25,634 bases of DNA, from NCBI GenBank assembly GCA_013151365.1, contig JAADIK010000170.1:1-25634 (forward strand), in the 5' to 3' direction. Both the position numbers and the translations under genes were made by a program. Below, piece by piece: positions 22,537 through 25,634 of the stretch. This DNA is from Deltaproteobacteria bacterium (lineage in GTDB: Bacteria; Desulfobacterota; Desulfobulbia; Desulfobulbales; Desulfobulbaceae). The notes under the pieces were generated by a model. It had not been told where the DNA came from. It did not search any database and saw only the letters and a program-made list of their open reading frames with translations. How positions within the stretch are numbered: position 1 is the stretch's first letter; each line of letters starts with the position of its first letter.

Positions 22537-22600
22537 ACCTTGTATCCGTGAGCGTTCGAAAAATGTGCAGATGCAAGGCGGCAACGAGGTCGATTATCCT
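22537..22600 (+). repeat. R1 dispersed intergenic repeat, copy e (degenerate)
   Basis: The left part TATCCGTGAGCGTTCGA and the core GTGCAGATGCA match the family. The AACGG of the small hairpin has changed to AAATG. After the core it reads GGCGGCAACGAGGTCGA, resembling the extra block of R1a, so these two copies may form a subfamily. The rest of the 22369-22867 gap holds the pal and glycosyltransferase promoter candidates and no convincing gene. Confidence 0.7.
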
Positions 22601-22646
22601 GCACAGGCTGAGCTGCTCCGGGCCAAGGTGCTGATAATGGCACCCC

Positions 22647-22674
22647 TTGACAGGCAGGAAAGCGGAATTATCTT
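22647..22674 (+). promoter_or_regulatory. Candidate promoter of the glycosyltransferase gene
   Basis: TTGACA (22647-22652), a 16-base spacer and TATCTT (22669-22674) give a predicted start near 22681 and a leader of nearly 190 bases. Confidence 0.5.
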
Positions 22675-22760
22675 TACAAGTTACAAAGTATTCTCCCTGG
22701 CGGTTTTCAAACTCGTTTTCCGCCCGGTTGCGCCGGGCATGAAGGGGAGCACAAAGTCTG

Positions 22761-22777
22761 CCGGGCTCTTGGCCCGG
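22761..22777 (+). other. Leader hairpin upstream of the glycosyltransferase gene
   Basis: CCGGGC and GCCCGG are exact complements around TCTTG. No T-run follows, so it is not a standard terminator. It lies in the long leader about 90 bases before the start codon. Confidence 0.4.
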
Positions 22778-22867
22778 GGAAAGGTTTTCCGATTCACAGG
22801 ATCCTTGTTCAATTGATTGTGGTTTTTTGCTTGCGTTTCATTTTTGTCAGCAGGAGGTATAAAAGCT

Positions 22868-23917
22868 ATGAGAATTGCACAGGTTGCTCCACTGTACGAA
22901 AGCGTACCCCCCAAACTCTACGGAGGCTCTGAACGGGTCGTCTCCTACCTGACCGAGGAACTGGTCAAACAGGGACACGAGGTAACCCTGTTCGCGAGCG
23001 GCGACTCAAACACCAGGGCCAACCTTCAAGCCGTGACGACCAATGCCCTGCGACTCAAGGGATCATGCCGCGATCCGTTGGCCCACCATGTCCTGCTGCT
23101 TGAAAAGGTATTTCAAGAGGCGGCGGAATACGACATCGTTCACTTCCACATCGATTATCTCCATTTTCCACTCTCGCGGCTGTTGAAAATTCCCCATGTG
23201 ACCACCATGCACGGCCGTCTCGACCTTGCCGATCTCGAGCCGGTTTTCATGGAATTTTCCGACATGCCGGTGGTCTCCATCTCCAATAGCCAGCGCGGAC
23301 CGTTGCCGATGGCGAACTGGCAGGGCACGGTCTATAACGGCGTCCCGGAAGACCTGTACAGCTTTCATCCGGAACGGGGCAACTATCTCGCCTTTATTGG
23401 CCGGTTTTCCCCGGAAAAACGGGTGGACCGGGCCATAGAGATCGCCAGGCGGGCCGACATGGAAATCAGGATCGCCGCCAAGATCGACCAGACAGATAAA
23501 AGCTATTTCAAGGAGCGGATTAAGCCCTTGCTCAATCATCCCCTGGTCACCTTTGTCGGCGAAATCGGCGAGCGGGAGAAAGACGACTTCCTCGGCAATG
23601 CCGCGGCCCTGTTGTTTCCCATTGACTGGCCGGAGCCCTTCGGCCTGGTGATGATCGAGGCCATGGCCTGCGGTACTCCGGTGATCGCCTACCGGCATGG
23701 CGCGGTTCCCGAGGTACTGCGCGACGGGATTACCGGATTTATCGTGGACAATCTCGAGGACGCGGTGACCGCTGTGCACCGGGTACCGATGCTGAACCGC
23801 TCCCGCTGCCGCCAGGTGTTTGAGGAACGGTTTTCAGCGGAAAAAATGGCGGACGGTTACCTGGCGGTCTACCGGAAAATCATCAATATCAACCAGATGC
23901 CGCACCTTGCCGCCTGA
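22868..23917 (+). CDS. GT4-family glycosyltransferase
   Basis: This 349-residue GT-B fold glycosyltransferase resembles family 4 retaining enzymes. The N-terminal acceptor domain opens MRIAQVAPLYESVPPKLYGG, with a glycine-rich loop GGSERVVSYL. The C-terminal nucleotide-sugar domain has the E-x7-E motif in EPFGLVMIEAMACGTPV, followed by GAVPEVLRDGITGFIV. AGGAGG lies 9-10 bases before ATG 22868; upstream in-frame codons lack such a site. It is followed after 12 bases by a debranching-type glucosidase, which suggests alpha-glucan synthesis or modification, but the sugar donor and acceptor cannot be read from the sequence. Confidence 0.9.
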   Translation: MRIAQVAPLYESVPPKLYGGSERVVSYLTEELVKQGHEVTLFASGDSNTRANLQAVTTNALRLKGSCRDPLAHHVLLLEKVFQEAAEYDIVHFHIDYLHFPLSRLLKIPHVTTMHGRLDLADLEPVFMEFSDMPVVSISNSQRGPLPMANWQGTVYNGVPEDLYSFHPERGNYLAFIGRFSPEKRVDRAIEIARRADMEIRIAAKIDQTDKSYFKERIKPLLNHPLVTFVGEIGEREKDDFLGNAAALLFPIDWPEPFGLVMIEAMACGTPVIAYRHGAVPEVLRDGITGFIVDNLEDAVTAVHRVPMLNRSRCRQVFEERFSAEKMADGYLAVYRKIININQMPHLAA

Positions 23918-23929
23918 TTTTCGCTGACC

Positions 23930-25634
23930 ATGAACGACGTCATCCTGATCAACGATCAATGGTACGTGCTGGCCACCTCGTCAAGGGCGGACGGCCGCAG
24001 CCTGGTCATGAAGAATGAAGAGACCTTCGGACTCTTTGACCGTTTCGGCGATATTCAGCATATCGGCGTTGGAGAACAGGGCCTGTACCACCGGGGAACC
24101 CGTCATCTCTCCCACTACGAGATGCTGATCAACGACCGGCGGCCGATGCTCCTCAACTCTTCGGTCTCCAATAACAATAACACCCTTGCCGTTGACCTGA
24201 CCACGCCGGACCTGTACCAGGACGACAAGCTGCTTATTCCCAAGGGAACCGTGCATATATTCAGGGCCAGGTTCCTGTGCCAGGGAGTCAGTTACGAGCA
24301 TATCCGGATCCGCAATTTCGGTCCGCACCGGACCAGTTTCGGGATCAAGTTCCTGTTTACCGCCGATTTCGCGGATATTTTCGAGGTCAGGGGCCAAAAA
24401 CGCAGCCGCCGGGGCAAAATTGTCCCGGCCGGGCTCGGACCGGGAGAGCTGATCCTGGGATATCTCGGTCTCGACAAGGTGAAACGGCAAACGCGCATCG
24501 CCTTTGAACCTGCCCCGGACCGGTTGTCCGAAGACGAGGCCGCTTACCTGTTTTCCTTGCAGCCGAGGGGCGAAGTCGAGATCTTTCTTACCATCAGTTG
24601 CATAAACGGCCAGGACCGGCCGCTTACCTTACCTTATTCCATCGCCCTGGCCGGGAACAAGAGCAACTGGGCCCGGAAGCAGGCCGGGGCCGCGACCGTC
24701 CGTTCCTCGAACGAACAGTTCAACGACTGGCTGAACCGGTCGCTGGCCGACCTCCTGATGCTGGTCACCACCACCGGCCACGGTCAATATCCCTATGCCG
24801 GGGTGCCCTGGTTCAGCACGCCCTTCGGCCGGGACGGTATCATTGCCGCCTGGCAGACCCTCTGGATCAATCCTGATCTGGCCCGCGGCGTCCTCGCCTT
24901 TCTGGCCCAAAACCAGGCCGACGAGGAAAGCCCGGCCCAGGACGCCGAACCGGGAAAGATCCTCCACGAAACCAGGCAGGGCGAAATGGCGGCCCTGGGC
25001 GAAGTCCCTTTCCGTCGTTATTACGGCAGCGTGGACGCCACCCCCCTCTTTGTCATGCTCGCCGGCCAGTATTTCACCCGCACCGGCGACCAGACCTTTC
25101 TTAAATCCATCTGGCCCAGTGTAAAACGGGCGCTCAACTGGATCGACACCTACGGCGATCAGGATGGCGACGGCTTTGTGGAGTACGCCCGCAAGAGCGG
25201 CCAGGGCATTATTCAGCAGGGCTGGAAGGACTCCAATGACTCGGTCTTTCACCAGGACGGCAGCCCGGCCGAGGGACCGATCGCGCTCTGCGAGGTGCAG
25301 GGGTATGTCTACGGGGCCAAACTGGCCGGGGCCGAACTTGCCGCGGTGCTGGGGGAAGAACCGCTCGCCGCCTCGCTCCGGGAGGCGGCGGAGACTCTCA
25401 AAAAACGATTCAACCAGGCCTTCTGGTGCGATGAGATCAACTCTTTCGCCCTGGCCCTGGACGGCGAGAAAAAACCCTGCCGGGTCCGGGCCTCCAATGC
25501 CGGCCACGCCCTGTTCACCGGGATCGCCAACGAGAAATATGCCAAAATTATGGCGGAAACCCTGTTTGGCAACGATTTTTTCTCCGGCTGGGGCGTCCGC
25601 ACCGTGGCCGCCACCGAGAAACGGTACAACCCCA
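23930..25634 (+). CDS. Glycogen-debranching / amylo-alpha-1,6-glucosidase family protein (partial, runs off the right edge)
   Basis: An open frame of 568 codons starts at ATG 23930, 12 bases after the glycosyltransferase, and is still open at the last base. The N-terminal roughly 200 residues match the bacterial debranching-enzyme N-terminal domain, with KNEETFGLFDRFGDI, GLYHRGTRHLSHYEM and SNNNNTLAVDLT. From about residue 265 follows the six-hairpin glycosidase-type domain: GVPWFSTPFGRDGI, ILHETRQGEMA, YYGSVDATPLFVML and IIQQGWKDSNDSV, the last containing candidate catalytic acids. Family members are about 700 residues, so roughly 130-150 residues are missing. It would cleave alpha-1,6 branches of glycogen-like polymers or other alpha-glucosides. 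No Shine-Dalgarno sequence is seen, so coupling to the upstream gene is likely. Confidence 0.9.
   Translation, partial: MNDVILINDQWYVLATSSRADGRSLVMKNEETFGLFDRFGDIQHIGVGEQGLYHRGTRHLSHYEMLINDRRPMLLNSSVSNNNNTLAVDLTTPDLYQDDKLLIPKGTVHIFRARFLCQGVSYEHIRIRNFGPHRTSFGIKFLFTADFADIFEVRGQKRSRRGKIVPAGLGPGELILGYLGLDKVKRQTRIAFEPAPDRLSEDEAAYLFSLQPRGEVEIFLTISCINGQDRPLTLPYSIALAGNKSNWARKQAGAATVRSSNEQFNDWLNRSLADLLMLVTTTGHGQYPYAGVPWFSTPFGRDGIIAAWQTLWINPDLARGVLAFLAQNQADEESPAQDAEPGKILHETRQGEMAALGEVPFRRYYGSVDATPLFVMLAGQYFTRTGDQTFLKSIWPSVKRALNWIDTYGDQDGDGFVEYARKSGQGIIQQGWKDSNDSVFHQDGSPAEGPIALCEVQGYVYGAKLAGAELAAVLGEEPLAASLREAAETLKKRFNQAFWCDEINSFALALDGEKKPCRVRASNAGHALFTGIANEKYAKIMAETLFGNDFFSGWGVRTVAATEKRYNP

Noticed and set aside
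13797..22600. R1 copies as integron attC sites
   Set aside because: No RYYYAAC/GTTRRRY core sites, no integrase gene, and the copies are not arrayed around single cassettes.
3626..22600. R1 copies as a CRISPR array
   Set aside because: The copies are kilobases apart between unrelated genes, with no regular spacers and no cas genes.
22565..22816. An 83-codon plus-strand open frame in the pal-glycosyltransferase gap
   Set aside because: It starts inside repeat R1e, has no ribosome-binding site, and its translation shows no recognisable family or balanced composition. It is more likely leader sequence.

Overview
The window looks like chromosomal core sequence from an anaerobic sulfur-metabolising member of the Desulfobacterota, probably of Desulfobulbales type. 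This is inferred from gene content: a desulfoferrodoxin, rubredoxin and flavodiiron oxygen-defence cluster, a TusA/DsrEFH-like/YedE sulfur-transfer module, and diderm features such as Pal and a long GyrB. No rRNA or tRNA gene, CRISPR array, transposase or phage gene was found. The species cannot be named from the sequence alone.

Layout. Positions 1-7.6 kb hold a minus-strand replication and topology block read dnaN > gyrB > gyrA > gpsA. Upstream of dnaN, at 7.62-7.90 kb, is a very AT-rich stretch with nested inverted repeats and degenerate DnaA-box-like words; dnaA itself is not there, and the next gene is a serine beta-lactamase-like hydrolase on the plus strand. At 9.1-12.0 kb, tusA > dsrE-like > dsrF-like > a 57-residue dsrH-like gene (minus) diverge from a YeeE/YedE transporter (plus). 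Their shared intergenic region has a promoter for each direction and a strong palindromic operator candidate just downstream of the tusA start point. At 12.0-18.7 kb is a plus-strand series: 5-formyl-THF cyclo-ligase, HDAC-family deacetylase, REC/HD-GYP response regulator, gatC, gatA, hisC, cmk. At 18.8-21.6 kb is a minus-strand oxygen and oxidative stress cluster: a Fur/PerR-type regulator fused to a second winged helix, desulfoferrodoxin, rubredoxin and flavodiiron protein. The regulator has its own Fur-type box inside its promoter. Next come pal (minus) and, after a 0.5-kb intergenic region, a GT4 glycosyltransferase followed by a glycogen-debranching enzyme that runs off the right edge.

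How the genes work together. The sulfur module would import or relay reduced sulfur through TusA/DsrE cysteines. In the oxygen cluster the regulator would derepress superoxide reduction (desulfoferrodoxin) and O2/NO reduction (flavodiiron protein), with rubredoxin as electron carrier. The last two genes suggest alpha-glucan storage or turnover.

The least expected content is non-coding. Two dispersed, structured intergenic repeat families are present. Family R1 is about 55-80 bp, with five copies plus a possible relic, and carries an invariant GTGCAGAT core between complementary ends. Family R2 is about 160 bp, with two copies and a long imperfect hairpin. All copies lie on the plus strand regardless of the direction of neighbouring genes. 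Three genes short enough or open enough to be missed easily are annotated here: the dsrH-like gene (9093-9266), rubredoxin (20208-20366) and the partial debranching enzyme (23930-25634).
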